Positions 11,734-23,819 are shown, counted from the stretch's first letter. The stretch: DNA of 64,000 bases from Brugia malayi (GCF_000002995.4 NW_025062478.1:12582001-12646000); one strand, 5' to 3'. Notes: generated from the sequence alone by a model not told the origin. Numbers and translations are program-made.

Positions 11734-14478
11734 ATGGCGGTGGCTTTGTACCCCATATCTGGCACATTGGTTGGCTGCATTGGATGCATGTATTTTGTAG
11801 AATCTATCGCCAAGTATACTTCTTCATATTTAATTTTCACTTGCCACTCTTTTTTGCGAAATTATTGGAACATTTCAGCTTGTTTTTGGTCATTTCACAA
11901 TGACTATACTTAATCCCTTGATTTTTCTCACTGATAGTATTAAACTTTTCCACAATACAAAATTCATATGTGAAGCAGTGGAAACTTCAGAAGTCAGTGG
12001 ATTTTCTACCAAAACGAAAATAAGATACATTGCCAGCTTCATCAGAAAGTACTTATTGTTAGTATTGCTGAAATTTTTGTACAGCCGTGCTGCATTTCTA
12101 GCAAATACTGATTTTGAATGAGAAAGCTAGAAATACTTTCTCTCATTTTCGACTAAATTGCAAAAATTTCGAAAACTTAGCTATTCAGTCAATTTTTTAG
12201 GGAACAACCTAGTTCGATGAATCTGATGACTTTTTCGACATTTCTTTTCATATCGTTGGAAGGATTAATTTTTACGTCGAAATTTTTTGCTGTCCCCAAT
12301 AAAATTCCCATACGGTAGGCGGAAATCTCTGTTGATTTTCAAAAATTCGAATTTCCTTTTCAGTGACGAATTCTTTTCTTTTTTCATTTTGAAGTTCTAT
12401 TTTGTTTCCAAATTTGAGCTTGGTTTTAATTATTAGCTTCGAGCGAATTTGGGTCTATTCAAGTAAATGAGACGTTTATTATCCCCAAAAATCGTTCCAA
12501 GATTGATTAAAATGAACAATCGGACGACAAACTTTAGCAGCTTCAAATATGAGCTTTCAGTAGTTATAGCAGAAGTTAATCAGTTCATTGATTGTTCATT
12601 TAATACCTCTCTCATCGTTTTCAGTGGTTATCTGCCAACAGTAATAACATTCTTTTGTGTTAATATTATCAACAACCAAGCTTTAAATTTTCATGTTCCT
12701 GTCCCCTTACATATCATTTTTCGATCAGTAAGTTATATTTTCCATATTACAGTCTTATTATCAATAAATTAAAAAGAAAAAAAAAAAAAAAACAGCTTAA
12801 AGTTTGTGAGATGTGTTTTGAAAAGAATAACATCTAATTGTTTAGATTGAGGATGAATTGATCAAGAAATATTATGATCACAATATGAATATATTTTTTT
12901 ATGAATTGATATAACGATGATTGGTTTTTTATTGGCATCATTTAATATCAAATGAACTGATCTTTCAGGGTTCACTGTTAGCTAGCCTAATTTTCACGAA
13001 AATTTTACAAGGAAAGCAGTACTCATTGCGGAAATACTTAGCAGTTCTGTCGATCACGGTTGGCATAATCATATGTACTACCGCTACTGCTCATTTGGAG
13101 GTTAGTATTTCGAAAATTTTGGTAAAGAATTGTTGAATTTTCAGAAATGATCAGCAAGTGGAGATTTAAAAAAGTATTGCTGATATTATGAATTTAATAT
13201 GGAATATCCATCAGTAGCTATTTATGTGTCGATTATTGATTGGATTCTTATAACTGATAAGAAATCTTTAAGAAAATAGATGGAAAAGAAACAGTGGATA
13301 GCGTCGAGAAGCACTATCAAGAATGGCTAGTCGGCAAGTTTATTAAGTAAATTTGACATATTACTATCACATATATTTTAATGTTGGAAACACTTTGCAA
13401 ATTATAAAAGATGTCCCTTATTCGACATTTTTTTCTTAAATCGGTTAAAAATGTTTCAGGCTTGACTATGCTTACTATAGCTTTACTAGCATCCGCATAT
13501 TTGGGAATTTGTCAAGAAACAATGTATAAGACTTACGGAAAACATACTGAGGAAGCTGTATTTGTAATTGTAAGTTGGTTGTTGAAGAAAATTCTGTGGA
13601 TTGGATCTTATGTTCATAAATTTAAGATTTTGATTATTTATAAAGAAAAAATATATTGAATCCTTTATGTCTTTCTGTTGCATTAAAAATTAGCCCAAAT
13701 ATTAAGCATAAAAATTAATATAAATCATACCAGAAATCTTTTTTTCTTCCTAGCCGTTACTTATTGACATTTTTGATTCTTATAATGCACAATGAATCTA
13801 TCTAAGATAATTAAAATGAAGATCTTACAATACAGTATTGAGTTTAATCTACATAGTTTGTTTTATAGCACAGTGCTTCATTACCATTTTTTGCATTTAT
13901 GGGTGGAGATATTTATAAATCAGCTGTTCAATTTTCACATAGTTATCCGATGAATATTTTTGGCTTTCATGTTCCACACATGTGGGCTTATCTTGCTGCT
14001 ACATGCGTTTTGCAGTATGTATCTTTGTTTTTTTTTCTTTCTTTTTTTATTTTGATGAAATCTCACACTTACATATACTGTGTTTTTTATCCTAAAGCGG
14101 TTGAAAGATCTTTATTTTTGTTTGGTATTTTGTTTGGTCTTTGCCGCAGTAACTGATAAAAGGATAGTCTATGAACTTGAAAAAAAAAAAAAAAAATCCA
14201 TTGCAATATCATTAAATGATTTGATTGAATTAATTTCCAGATGGATGTGCATTAGTTTTATATATCGTTTAAATGCTACTTTTGAATCGTTAACCGTAAC
14301 AATGGTTGTTACCATACGGAAGTTTCTTTCTTTACTTATCTCCATTGTTTGGTTTCGGAATCCATTCACGTTAGCACATTGGGTTGGCGCAGCGTTGGTG
14401 TTTACTGGTACACTTGCATTTGCCGATATTTGGACTAACCATACTCGTACAGCGGAGGAAAATAAGAGAAAATATTAA
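11734..14478 (+). CDS. SLC35B4-like UDP-sugar (UDP-xylose/UDP-GlcNAc) transporter
   Basis: Eight exons join in phase: 11734-11813, 12201-12314, 12625-12727, 12969-13100, 13273-13333, 13460-13569, 13869-14014, 14241-14478. They encode 327 residues, close to human SLC35B4 (331). Landmarks in order: an N-terminal helix MAVALYPISGTLVGCIGCM; NNQALNFHVPVPLHIIFRS; LGICQETMYKTYGKHTEEA; and the last exon with SLTVTMVVTIRKFLSLLIS and NPFTLAHWVGAALVFTGTL. These match the SLC35B4 pattern closely. Family role: exchange of UDP-xylose or UDP-GlcNAc across Golgi or ER membranes for glycan synthesis. Intron 5 uses a GC donor (TCG|GCAAGT at 13334) with a normal AG; the others are GT-AG. The C-terminal tail is polar and ends in NKRKY, with no obvious retrieval dilysine. 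Confidence 0.92.
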
Positions 14479-14508
14479 TTGATAATAGTTCATGCATAAA
14501 ATTTTTTT

Positions 14509-14514
14509 AATAAA
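14509..14514 (+). promoter_or_regulatory. Polyadenylation signal of the SLC35B4-like gene
   Basis: AATAAA lies 31 bases after the TAA stop, followed by a T-rich run. Confidence 0.6.
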
Positions 14515-15410
14515 TTTTTTTTGTATCGAATTCGTCTCACAGAATTATCTGTCATAAACTGCGGAATATTTCAACTGACATAAGGTTAATCTTTATTTAA
14601 TATCTCTCATTAGTTCCATAACTGAAAAGGTTAAATTTGCAAAAGAATATTTTTCATATAAGAAAAAATTTTTATAAAAAGTATTTCTCTTTTTATAAGA
14701 AATGAAATTTTTTCTTTTTCTTATTCATTTAAGTGACGATTTGTAATGGAAATTCTTCAAGGATTGTTTTAGTTCAGTGAAATTCAATTTAAAAATGTAG
14801 AGCTGATGAGGTAAAACAAAGAAGATATTTCTAACATACGCATGTTATGTTTTAACACTGTCACATAATTTCCTGAGAAGATAAGTCATCAAATTATTTC
14901 TTTCCATTATTAGTATTTCATTAGTGAGTTTCGACTGTGTATTTATATCACTCAGTGAATAGTGATGGCATCCTAGTTTCTTGGATAATGCGCTAAATAC
15001 TTAAAGTACTTAGCCTTTTTCATTTCCATATGGATAATAGATTATTCAAGCTTTGTAGTGAGTAGGTCTACCTTAGTAAGTGGTTTAAATTTTTTGATGT
15101 TAAATTTTCCTAATTCATGCGTCAGGAAGGGAGTGAAAAAGGACAGTTCAAGGTTTTCAATAGTGGTAATAAATTTCAATAAAAACAATAAATTCAGTGT
15201 TTATTGTTGATCTTTAGCAAACAGATAATCAGAGAGCAGGTTTTTTTTGCAAAAATTCTAAAGAATGTGTGGTCAGTCTACAGTGAAATTTCAAATTTTG
15301 AACCAAAAACTGTAAGAAAAACTTGGTAGGATTCGTTTCAAGGATTTTATTTTTGATGTATGGATCAAAAATCAATCATTTGATATTAGCTACATTACAT
15401 TTAGCAATTA
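14515..15410. other. Spacer between the SLC35B4-like gene and the zinc-finger cluster
   Basis: AT-rich DNA with no supported gene. No repeat shared with the rest of the window was recognised in it. Confidence 0.5.
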
Positions 15411-15414
15411 GCGT

Positions 15415-15560
15415 TTAATTCTCTGACTGAATTGTTTCATTTTAGCTGCTATATTGCATTGTTGGAACTAATTTATGCAAAGCAGTTGTGACATTTTGCA
15501 TTTTTGCTTCGATTTTTTACATTTTCAAATCTTTGGGAATATTAGCGAAAGGCGAAAACT
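15415..15560 (-). repeat. Orphan copy of the zinc-finger upstream module
   Basis: Reverse-complement relative of a block found at 16480-16565, 23200-23290, 29515-29600 (minus), 30500-30600 and 33120-33230. Shared marks are a TGTCACAACTG core and a TGCATAAATT core next to an ATTATTTAGTGTA-like tail. Here no zinc-finger reading frame follows it. Confidence 0.6.
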
Positions 15561-16164
15561 ACATTGCTGCATCTATTATAATTGATGATACTGATTTATA
15601 AAAAATGCTAAATGATTTCATCAAATCTTTTGTTTGATCTTCATTTTTAAACTTAATTTCTAAATTGCTTTGTATGTATGTGTGTAAATTAGGCTTATTC
15701 AATTTTCATACAGTCATCGTATACAACATATGATGTGATGAACATTTTAAATAATGCACACATCTCTTGTTAACAGCTATAAAATTCTAAACAATGCAGA
15801 TAGGTTCAGCTACAACTGGAAGATGAGTGTTGATAAATGATTGCTTAAATAATATGCATCTTTGATGTAAACAATTTTATATTTGTGTACAGAATATTCA
15901 ATTAGAAAGATCTTTAATCTAATGTTTAATGGAATTTTATGATGCAAACTATCCGATTTTTTTCTAACAAATTATGTGCTGATAATTTGTTACATTAAAG
16001 TAATTTCCGTTATATATATATATATACTAGAAATCTTTTTTTCTTTTACCTAATGAGTCTATATGATTAAATTGAATTTCACTTGCTAAATTAACCGGAT
16101 TTCTAATACCAGTCATCACATAGAATCATCTAACAAGGAATATATTTTTGAATGTTTGAATAGC

Positions 16165-17126
16165 ATAAAATTGTAATTTTTGCATTGTTACAGCGTGAAA
16201 GCTTTTTCAATTCGCCAAAAATTACTGACCAACTGGATTTATTATCAATATAACCAGTTAAAAAAAAATTTTTTTTTTTTTTGTTTTGTTTCATTTCTCT
16301 TAAATTTTTCGACAAAGCAAATTTTAAAGCTTAAAAATGAAGTCCAAACGAAAGATTTGATGAAATCATATGTAAATTAGCTCTATTAATTACAAGAGAT
16401 ACAGCAGTGTAGTTTTCCTTTGTGAATAATGTTGTAAAGATTTTATAATGTGGAAAAATTGAAGTGAAATGAAATAAAATTGTGCAATGAACCTTTGCTT
16501 TGCATAAATCATTTCAAACTATGCGGTATAGAAACTAAAATGAAATTATTCAGTGTAAAAAATTGAACAATGATTCTATTATCATTAGACATACTATTAC
16601 ATATTTTACTCTTATAGCCATATTATTAAACGTGGAATTAACGTAGTTTGCCACTCCCATGTGATGAGCATTTATACATACGATACTCTAACAATACCTT
16701 GTAGAAGTAATCGTGTGGCCTGTGTCAAACTCATTTAGTAAGTTCTACTTCACTTCTTTCGGCGGGGAATGTTCTTCTTTCCACTTTTTCCAAAGTTTTG
16801 AGTTATGAGAAAGCTTTTGGAACTCAGTGATTGATTTGTAAATAATCCATAATATTTACAAAAGCATTTACTTGGAAAAATCCGTTGCGAATTTGTTAGT
16901 GATCGTTCAGTGAAACTGAATATTTTTTAGAATTGGCAAGAAGTTTTTATTGGCATGCATTTCATTTATTTCTTCTTCGTCTTCCAATTGAGCAGTATTC
17001 AAACTACCGTAAGTCCATTTAAAATTTGAAAAAAAAAAAAAAAAAAAAAAACGACATAGTACTTGAAATACTTGAAGGAATAACTTGGAAATTTAAATTT
17101 TTGAAGAGTGTAAGATTGATGATTTC
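16165..17126 (+). repeat. Upstream module of zinc-finger gene A, near-identical to that of gene B
   Basis: From about 16310 this sequence is almost base-for-base the same as 22998-23819; the part before 16310 is more diverged. It includes a possible 5'-UTR donor, CTACC|GTAAGTCC, at about 17004-17015, present at the same place in copy B and (reverse strand) in copy C. A 28-base A run at 17023-17050 is much shorter in B. High identity in non-coding DNA points to recent duplication or gene conversion. Confidence 0.85.
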
Positions 17127-18131
17127 ATGTCATTTGAGGCAGCGCAAACGGATCAAACAGAACCGTTGGACTTGTCAATATCAAAAGTGAGGGATGAAGG
17201 GGATGGATCACGAGGCGTATCAGTGGAAAAAGGAAATGATGAAGAAATTGGATTGCAAGTATTTCAAACAAAACCCTTAGATTTATCAGTTCCAAAACTG
17301 AAAGAGGAAGGGAATAAATCACAAGGCTTATCAATGGATGGAGTGAGTGGTGAACGAATTAAACCGCGATGGCTCGTTCCAATGAAAACTTTAGTAGAAG
17401 TAATGGAGCAAGAAAGAAAAACGAAAAAAAAGCAACGTTGTAATATATGTCGGAAGGAGGTAAGAAACATGAAAATACATATGATGACTCATACCGGGGA
17501 GAAGCCATACAGTTGTCCAATATGCAAAAAGGATTTTGCTCAGTTTGCGCATATGAAAGAACATGTAATGACTCATACTGGTGAGAAACCGCACAGTTGT
17601 CCGATATGCAAAAAGAATTTCACTCGGTTCAGGGATATGAAAGGACATATGATGATTCATACCGGTGAGAAACTGAACAGTTGTTCGATATGCGAAAAGA
17701 ATTTCACTCGGTTTGGAACTCTGAAACAACATATGATGACTCATACTGGGGAGAAGCCATACAGTTGTCCAATATGCAAGAAGAATTTTGCTCAGTTTGC
17801 GCATATGAAAGAACATGCAATGACTCATACTGGTGAGAAACCGCACAGTTGTCCGATATGCAAAAAGAATTTCACTCGGTTCAGGGATATGAAAGGACAT
17901 ATGATGATTCATACCGGTGAGAAGCCGTATAGTTGTTCGATATGCAAAAAGAATTTCACTCGGTTCAGGGATATGAAAGGACATATGATGATTCATACCG
18001 GTGAGAAGCCGTATAGTTGTTCGATATGCAAAAAGAATTTCACTTATTCCGGTAGTGTGAAAAGACATGTGATAATTCATGCCGGTGAGAAGCCGTATAG
18101 TTGTTCGATGGCATCAGATAGTAACTCATGA
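17127..18131 (+). CDS. C2H2 zinc-finger gene A, C-terminally truncated
   Basis: Single open frame of 334 residues. Residues 1-100 are acidic and hold two PLDLS motifs (residues 13-17 and 50-54), the known docking motif for the CtBP corepressor. Then follow eight fingers: a short first one (CNICRKEVRNMKIHMMTH) and seven standard CX2CX12HX3H fingers joined by TGEKP-type linkers. Fingers 2-3 and 5-6 are near copies, as are 6 and 7, indicating tandem duplication of fingers. After finger 8 a deletion joins CSM to ASDSNS and a stop. The last finger of the family still exists out of frame at 18130-18216. Family knowledge suggests a nuclear DNA-binding repressor; target and activity are unknown. It may be a functional short form or an early pseudogene. 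Confidence 0.75.
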   Translation: MSFEAAQTDQTEPLDLSISKVRDEGDGSRGVSVEKGNDEEIGLQVFQTKPLDLSVPKLKEEGNKSQGLSMDGVSGERIKPRWLVPMKTLVEVMEQERKTKKKQRCNICRKEVRNMKIHMMTHTGEKPYSCPICKKDFAQFAHMKEHVMTHTGEKPHSCPICKKNFTRFRDMKGHMMIHTGEKLNSCSICEKNFTRFGTLKQHMMTHTGEKPYSCPICKKNFAQFAHMKEHAMTHTGEKPHSCPICKKNFTRFRDMKGHMMIHTGEKPYSCSICKKNFTRFRDMKGHMMIHTGEKPYSCSICKKNFTYSGSVKRHVIIHAGEKPYSCSMASDSNS

Positions 18132-18216
18132 CATGACTAGATCTGTCTACTGCATTGTGTGCGATAAGGATTTTCAGACTAGGTCCAGTTTGAAATTGCA
18201 GATGCAGGATCATTAA
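18130..18216 (+). pseudogene. Out-of-frame last finger of gene A
   Basis: Read in another frame this gives THDMTRSVYCIVCDKDF and ends LQMQDH then stop, the counterpart of the last finger of gene B (THDMNRPVYHCSVCNKDL, ending HMRNH). The finger before it is deleted and the reading frame is lost relative to 17127-18131. Confidence 0.8.
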
Positions 18217-19070
18217 AGTTGACACACTTCAAACAGAAGAAATGCGCTCTGCATTCTTGCCAATTACTCCTTTTTTTAATTAAAAAGCTGTTATTAGTAT
18301 ATTTGATCTTATATGCATGTCGTTTTTGCACACTTTTTTGTTGTCCCACAGCAATGCATTTCTCAGCGTTATCTTCATCCATTAATTTCATTCGCAAGTA
18401 ACCTTGGATGGTATGCACGACGAACTTGCAAATAAGCATTGCTGTTGTAAAGTTACTAATGAAATGAAATTGTTCATATGTATTCCTCCTTCGATAAATA
18501 ACATGGAAGTAAATTTTTGGAATAGAAAAGAATCTTCTTAATTACAACATATCATTTCATAAGATTATATAATTATGAGATTTGCAACAAATACTTAATC
18601 AAATTCATATCAATGAATAACTGATTGGCATTCAATAAAATATTACAGATAAAAATCAGCAAGTCATTTGAGGAGGCATATACAAAAGCATATCTGTCTT
18701 ACTATTTCTAATGACTGAAATATTTTTAAAACCTAATTAACTCTCACTTCGATCATTTATATTAATAGACGTCGCATAAGTTTCAACAGCCAAATCATAT
18801 ATAACTTTTTTCGTCATTGCACATTATTAATTGCGTCTGTCAAAAAACCATAACGTTACATGATATTAATCAGTGGTCACTACTAGAAAAGGTTCATGAT
18901 TTTTTTGTCGTTAACTTTCTTTTCTTGGCTTGACCAAAAAACTTGACTATTTGTTAGTTCTTTGTTTTTTTGAAGTTATTCTTCTAGAATTGCTAGAGTT
19001 TATGTGTTCTTTTCCTTTTAGTAAAAATGTCTATATTATCCAAAATAGTAATTAACATTCTATCATAGTT
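18217..19070. other. Downstream flank of zinc-finger gene A
   Basis: No gene seen. The stretch 18450-18850 is related to the downstream flanks of copies B (25255-25690) and E (31880-32045), so the duplicated unit included 3' DNA. Confidence 0.7.
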
Positions 19071-19298
19071 TCAGTACTGAAATGCTTGCTTAATATTTTC
19101 ACCTATCATCTTTAGTTGTGGAATGATTCTTTCCATCTCACCCACGGTTAATTTCCATCCTTGTTCAGTTTGTGACATCAAAACTAAGTCAGAACTGTCT
19201 CTATGTGATAAATTCGCCAAATTCGTCGTTCCTGGGGAGTTGATTGAAGTGTTACTTGAAACGGCTCTTATTAGCAAATCATGTTGCCCTGAGTGAGA
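19071..19298 (-). CDS. Orphan coding-like exon, function unknown
   Basis: On the minus strand a CTCACTCAG acceptor at about 19299 opens a frame starting HDLLIRAVSSNTSINSP and ending MIGENIKQAFQY then stop. Composition is polar and protein-like, unlike the low-complexity frames nearby. It has a good acceptor but no identified upstream exon; the only coding remnant upstream is the broken zinc-finger fragment F. It could be the last exon of an unrecognised gene or a relic. Confidence 0.35.
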   Translation of the reverse strand, partial: SHSGQHDLLIRAVSSNTSINSPGTTNLANLSHRDSSDLVLMSQTEQGWKLTVGEMERIIPQLKMIGENIKQAFQY

Positions 19299-19804
19299 CG
19301 TCGTAGGATTATATCATAATTTTTCCATTAATATTGTTAGCATTACATCAGCTTTCTTTTCTTGAGTTATTAATTTTGTCATACTTTCATTGTTCACGAT
19401 TTGAGCATTTTTTTTTTCTTTCTCCGCACGATTACAAGTTTTTGAATGAAATTCATTCAAGTTCTGCTGATCACTTCGTCCCTTCGATGATCCTTCTTCT
19501 TTTTCCCATTTATTGGAATATTCCTTCTCTCGATAATTGTTAGTTTATTGGCGTTAAGTCTAATTCTTTCACTTCATTTAGAATTTTTCAAGTTTCTCTT
19601 TTGCTGTTATTGTGCTCTTAATTGTTTCACAAGAATCTACGTTCGTTATGAGCTGACATCCAAGAAAATACTTGGAAATTATTCTTGCATAGAGAAAAAT
19701 TATATATCTTTTCACCGGTATGAGTTATATACTTTCTACTTTCTTTCAACATATATTACAGTGATTCTACCACTCTTTTAACTCATTGAATTAAAATGCG
19801 TTGT

Positions 19805-19913
19805 AATTCTACGTGCTCCTCACGCACTTCTTGCGTCGATAAGCCTTTTTCAGTTTTGATATTGATAAATTCAACGCCTTTGTTTAATCCATTTGCGCTA
19901 CCTCAAATGATAT
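19805..19913 (-). pseudogene. Zinc-finger fragment F (5' end only)
   Basis: The reverse complement aligns with the first codons of genes A-C: the start ATG is ATA, SFEVAQMD follows, and a TAA replaces a Gln codon. A deletion removes the stretch after the first DLS-like motif. No finger sequence follows. The matching 5'-UTR donor of the family is CTACCCTAAGTCC here, so its GT is lost. Confidence 0.75.
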
Positions 19914-20279
19914 GAAATTATTAGTTGTTAAATCTCGAAGGTATTGCAGTGTTGTATTTTATTAACTTTAAGTGGACTTAGGGTAGTTTTAATATTGCAC
20001 AACTGGAAGACAAAACGAAATAAGCATGTTAACTTGAATAGTTTCTTGTCAATTCTGAAAAATGTTCGAATTTACTACATCAAAATTCATTTAGAATTAG
20101 CGTCGCCCGTTGTATGACAATTGCGCAAAGGAGAATATTATAAAGGTTCAAATTCTTTGTTATAATGCGAAAGTTCGATAAGAGGTGACATTCTCTGTTA
20201 AAATAAATCAAGGAGAATTTACAAGATGAAATTTGTGAAGATATCTATTTCCACTAAGTAGTATTAAAGTTTGTATATA

Positions 20280-20615
20280 CCAGTTGCCGTAAAAAAAAGA
20301 AAGCATTGACTTGATTTCTAATTTTAAAAGAAGAAAATTTTATTTCGAAAATTTGGAAATACAGCTGGGAAGAGAAATAAAATGTTTCATGAAACTGATT
20401 GAAAAAGTGAAGTAAACTAAATAGGCTTGGTTTTTTCTGAAGATTTCATCATTAAAATGATACAAGATTCCAATAAAAATCTAGAGTTACGAATTTTTCA
20501 AAAGTTAGTTGACTTCTAGAAAAAAGATTCATAAATTCGATAATTGCAATTGTGCCAAAGTTTTTCTCCTAATCGGAAATATGCATTATAATTGAATCAA
20601 CATTGTACAAATTAA
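20280..20615 (-). repeat. Dispersed repeat R1, copy 2
   Basis: Reverse-complement copy of 10867-11283, lying upstream of zinc-finger fragment F. Same features as copy 1, with scattered substitutions. Confidence 0.7.
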
Positions 20616-21856
20616 TTTAAAAAGAATAAAGCATATAGCATGAATTTTTGGGAAGTGTAAATAATTTCAGGCATAATCAAGCAATATGTCCTTACCTTTT
20701 TTTAATGCATAAGATTTTTATTAAACTGAGAAGTATATAATTCATATCTCGACAAGATTTTCATGGATTTTAATAAAATTTTAATAAAATAATTCAATGG
20801 ACACATATAAGAAACTTGTTTGAGGCTCGAATCGACCATACGGTAGAAATTTTTTGATTTAACTAGTTTGTAGTTTTACAGACAAGTACTGTCGTAAACG
20901 TTTATTCTTTATTGAAGAATAATGGTAATAGTATATGACAAATGCTAATGAATGACAAATATTGATAACTGAAGAAACTATCCCAAGATTTGATTAGGAA
21001 TTGAAACAGATGACTAGCAATCCAGGATAATACAGTCGTTAAACTGTCGGGGTCAAAGTTCTCAATAGGGAATGGATAAATAAGTTGTCGCGTTGAAATA
21101 AAAAAATTAAAAGAAACATTTTACAATAATTTAACCACAGAATATAAAATTAGTTTCACAATGTAACAATTTACACGTGAATTAATTAATATTTCAAACT
21201 CTGGGTTTACCAGTTTTAAGAAATATAAAATTAAAGTTGAAATAATTTACATATGAATCGGATGGACAACAAAAAAAAATTCTCGAGTGCAAGTACTTTG
21301 ATTATTAAATAGAAAAGTTATTTTACAAGACTATTTCCGTCCTTCCGGCACTTTTAAAACCAAAGATTAGAAAACAGTGTAAGCTTAAATGTTTCATCAA
21401 GACAAATTTCATCCAGAATTAAAACAAAAAGTAAAATTACTGGAAGTTCGACAAATTTGAGTATAGCTTTATGTTTCAGCAAAGTAAATTCAATAAAACG
21501 CAATCAAATTTTGACAGATACTGATAAAACAATTCAATTTCTTATCTAACTTTTTCGTTTTTATAAATTTACTCGAAAATTCAAAAAATAAAATTGAAAT
21601 CTAGTCACCCACCTATAGCTTCCTACCTCTTAATCATTGCACTTATTTCAATCCATCCATTGTATCGACACATTGACACCTCTTTTGTCATCCCCAAAGA
21701 CTATCCTTTGATATCCTTCCATGTCAGATCTACCTGACTGATGCAATACCTGGATACGCCATTCAATTAAACTGGAAATGCATGTAACAATGATTTGTTT
21801 GTAGCTGAATTGAAACTAAAATCTTCCTTAAGAATTAGTCCTTAGATTCTCCATTC

Positions 21857-22171
21857 AACGTTATATCTCACTGTTTGAGATGAATTTATCCAAGACGGAG
21901 GGATAATTCCAGTAATCCTTGTACCTCTTTTCTGGGGGCATTTTCTATTTCAGTAGATAGTGGCAATTTCGCCACACAGCATAATCGTAGAATCAGAATC
22001 GAAGACAATGATCCTTCATCCTAGAGATGTGACCATCCAACCACAGTGGATAGCATGATATCAGTATTGATGATACCTGCTTGTTGGAGGATAATAACAT
22101 TGGTTATATGTTCAGTCCAGTGGATGTTTAAAACGGTACGAAGGCAACACTGGTAAAATCGTTCAAAGAGC
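21857..22171 (+). repeat. Inverted repeat R2, left arm
   Basis: About 315 bp nearly identical to the reverse complement of 29845-30160. Both ends of the similarity are sharp. It continues at 22545-22612 after an insertion of about 370 bp that the other copy lacks. No convincing open reading frame was seen in it. Confidence 0.85.
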
Positions 22172-22544
22172 CACAGTTGTGTGCGGTAGATGAAGCATGA
22201 TGAAATCCGTAGAACTTCACGGTATTAGTTTTTTCGTTAGATGTACTTTTTCACGAAATTTCCCAAATGTGTATATCCACCATTTTATCCCAAATATCTT
22301 AGAATTTCTATTGAAGTTTTTGATGCGTGTAAGACTTTTTCTGTAATAAAGAATTAATGGGTGAGGCTTGCTTGGTAATAATATATATATATATATTTTT
22401 TTTTTTTGAGACATAATGATCACTCTAATGCCGTTACAACAACAAAAGTTATGGTTGCTGGGGATTTTTTTAAATACATGTTACTATTGTTTCATATCTT
22501 CAAAACGTCGACAATAGCTTTATTGTTCTTTTACCATGTCGTAC
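22172..22544. other. Insertion inside repeat R2
   Basis: Present only in the left copy of R2. No target-site duplication or terminal repeats are obvious, so it may be an insertion here or a deletion in the right copy. It contains an (AT)n run near 22381-22396 next to a T run. Confidence 0.6.
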
Positions 22545-22612
22545 AATACAGCGCTTATACAGTAATATGTATAGAGATCAACGGCGGAACGGATCAGAAA
22601 TCAATCATCTAA
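22545..22612 (+). repeat. Continuation of repeat R2
   Basis: Matches the reverse complement of about 29775-29850, resuming the R2 similarity interrupted at 22171. Shared text includes GGCGGAACGGATCAGAAA. Confidence 0.8.
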
Positions 22613-22869
22613 TAAAGTATAACACATGTATTTCTTTGATCTTCTTCACTGTGGTTACATTCCCATTATTATCACATTAACTTTTGACTACTCAATAATT
22701 TTTATTTTAATCAATTCTAACCGAATTAACTTTCTAATATAAGTGTTATATACGCGGAATGTAGATAAAGCATTGAATTTGTCTGAAAAGAGTATGAAAA
22801 AATTTGTCCAAAAAAATTTTAGGAAAGAAAAAGCCAATCTTAAAAGTTCTGCTTGCATAGAATAAATGA

Positions 22870-23819
22870 ACATTTGAGTAGCATAAAATTATAATTTTTG
22901 CATTGCTACAGGTCTTCAAGGTTTTCACTTCGTTGCAAATTACTGATCAACCAAATTTAACATCAACATAATCAGTTAAACTATACAAATATTTTATTTC
23001 ATTTCTCTTAAATTTTTTGACAAAGCAAATTTGAAAGCTTAAAAATGGAGTCCAAACGAAAGATTTGATGAAATCATTTAGCATATGTAAATTAGCTCTG
23101 TTAATTACAAGAGATACATCAATGTAGTTTTCCTTTGTGAATAATGTTGTAAAGATTTTATAATGTGGAAAAATTGAAGTGAAATGAAATAAAATTGTGC
23201 AATGAACCTTTGCTTTGCATAAATCATTTCAAACTATGCGGTATAGAAACTAAAATGAAATTATTCAGTGTAAAGAATTGAACAATGATTCTATTATCAT
23301 TAGACATACTATTACATATTTTACTCTTATAGCTATATTATTAAACGTGGAATTAACGTAGTTTGCCACTCCCATGTGATGAGCATTTATACATACGATA
23401 CTCTAACAATACCTTGTAAAAGTAATCGTGTGGCCTGTGTCAAACTCATTTAGTAAGTTCTACTTCACTTCTTTCGGCGGGGAATGTTCTTCTTTCCACT
23501 TTTTCCAAAGTTTTGAGTTATGAGAAAGCTTTTGGAACTCAGTGATTGATTTGTAAATAATCCATAATATTTACAAAAGCATTTACTTGGAAAAATCCGT
23601 TGCGAATTTGTTAGTGATCATTCAGTGAAACTGAATATTTTTTAGAATTGGCAAGAAGTTTTTATTGGCATGCATTTCATTTATTTCTTCTTCGTCTTCC
23701 AATTGAGCAGTATTCAAACTACCGTAAGTCCATTTAAAATTTGAAAAAAACGACATAGTAATACTTGGAGGAATAACTTGGAGATTTAAAATTTTGAACA
23801 GTGTAAGATTGATGATTTC
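22870..23819 (+). repeat. Upstream module of zinc-finger gene B
   Basis: Counterpart of 16165-17126 (see gene A), near-identical from about 22998 on. The ATG follows immediately. It carries the same possible 5'-UTR donor, with a GAACAG sequence 24 bp before the start that could be its acceptor. Confidence 0.85.

Noticed and set aside
11900..12121. Plus-strand open frame inside SLC35B4 intron 1
   Set aside because: The true exon 2 at 12201-12314 gives the family sequence and correct phase; this frame does not join to either neighbour.
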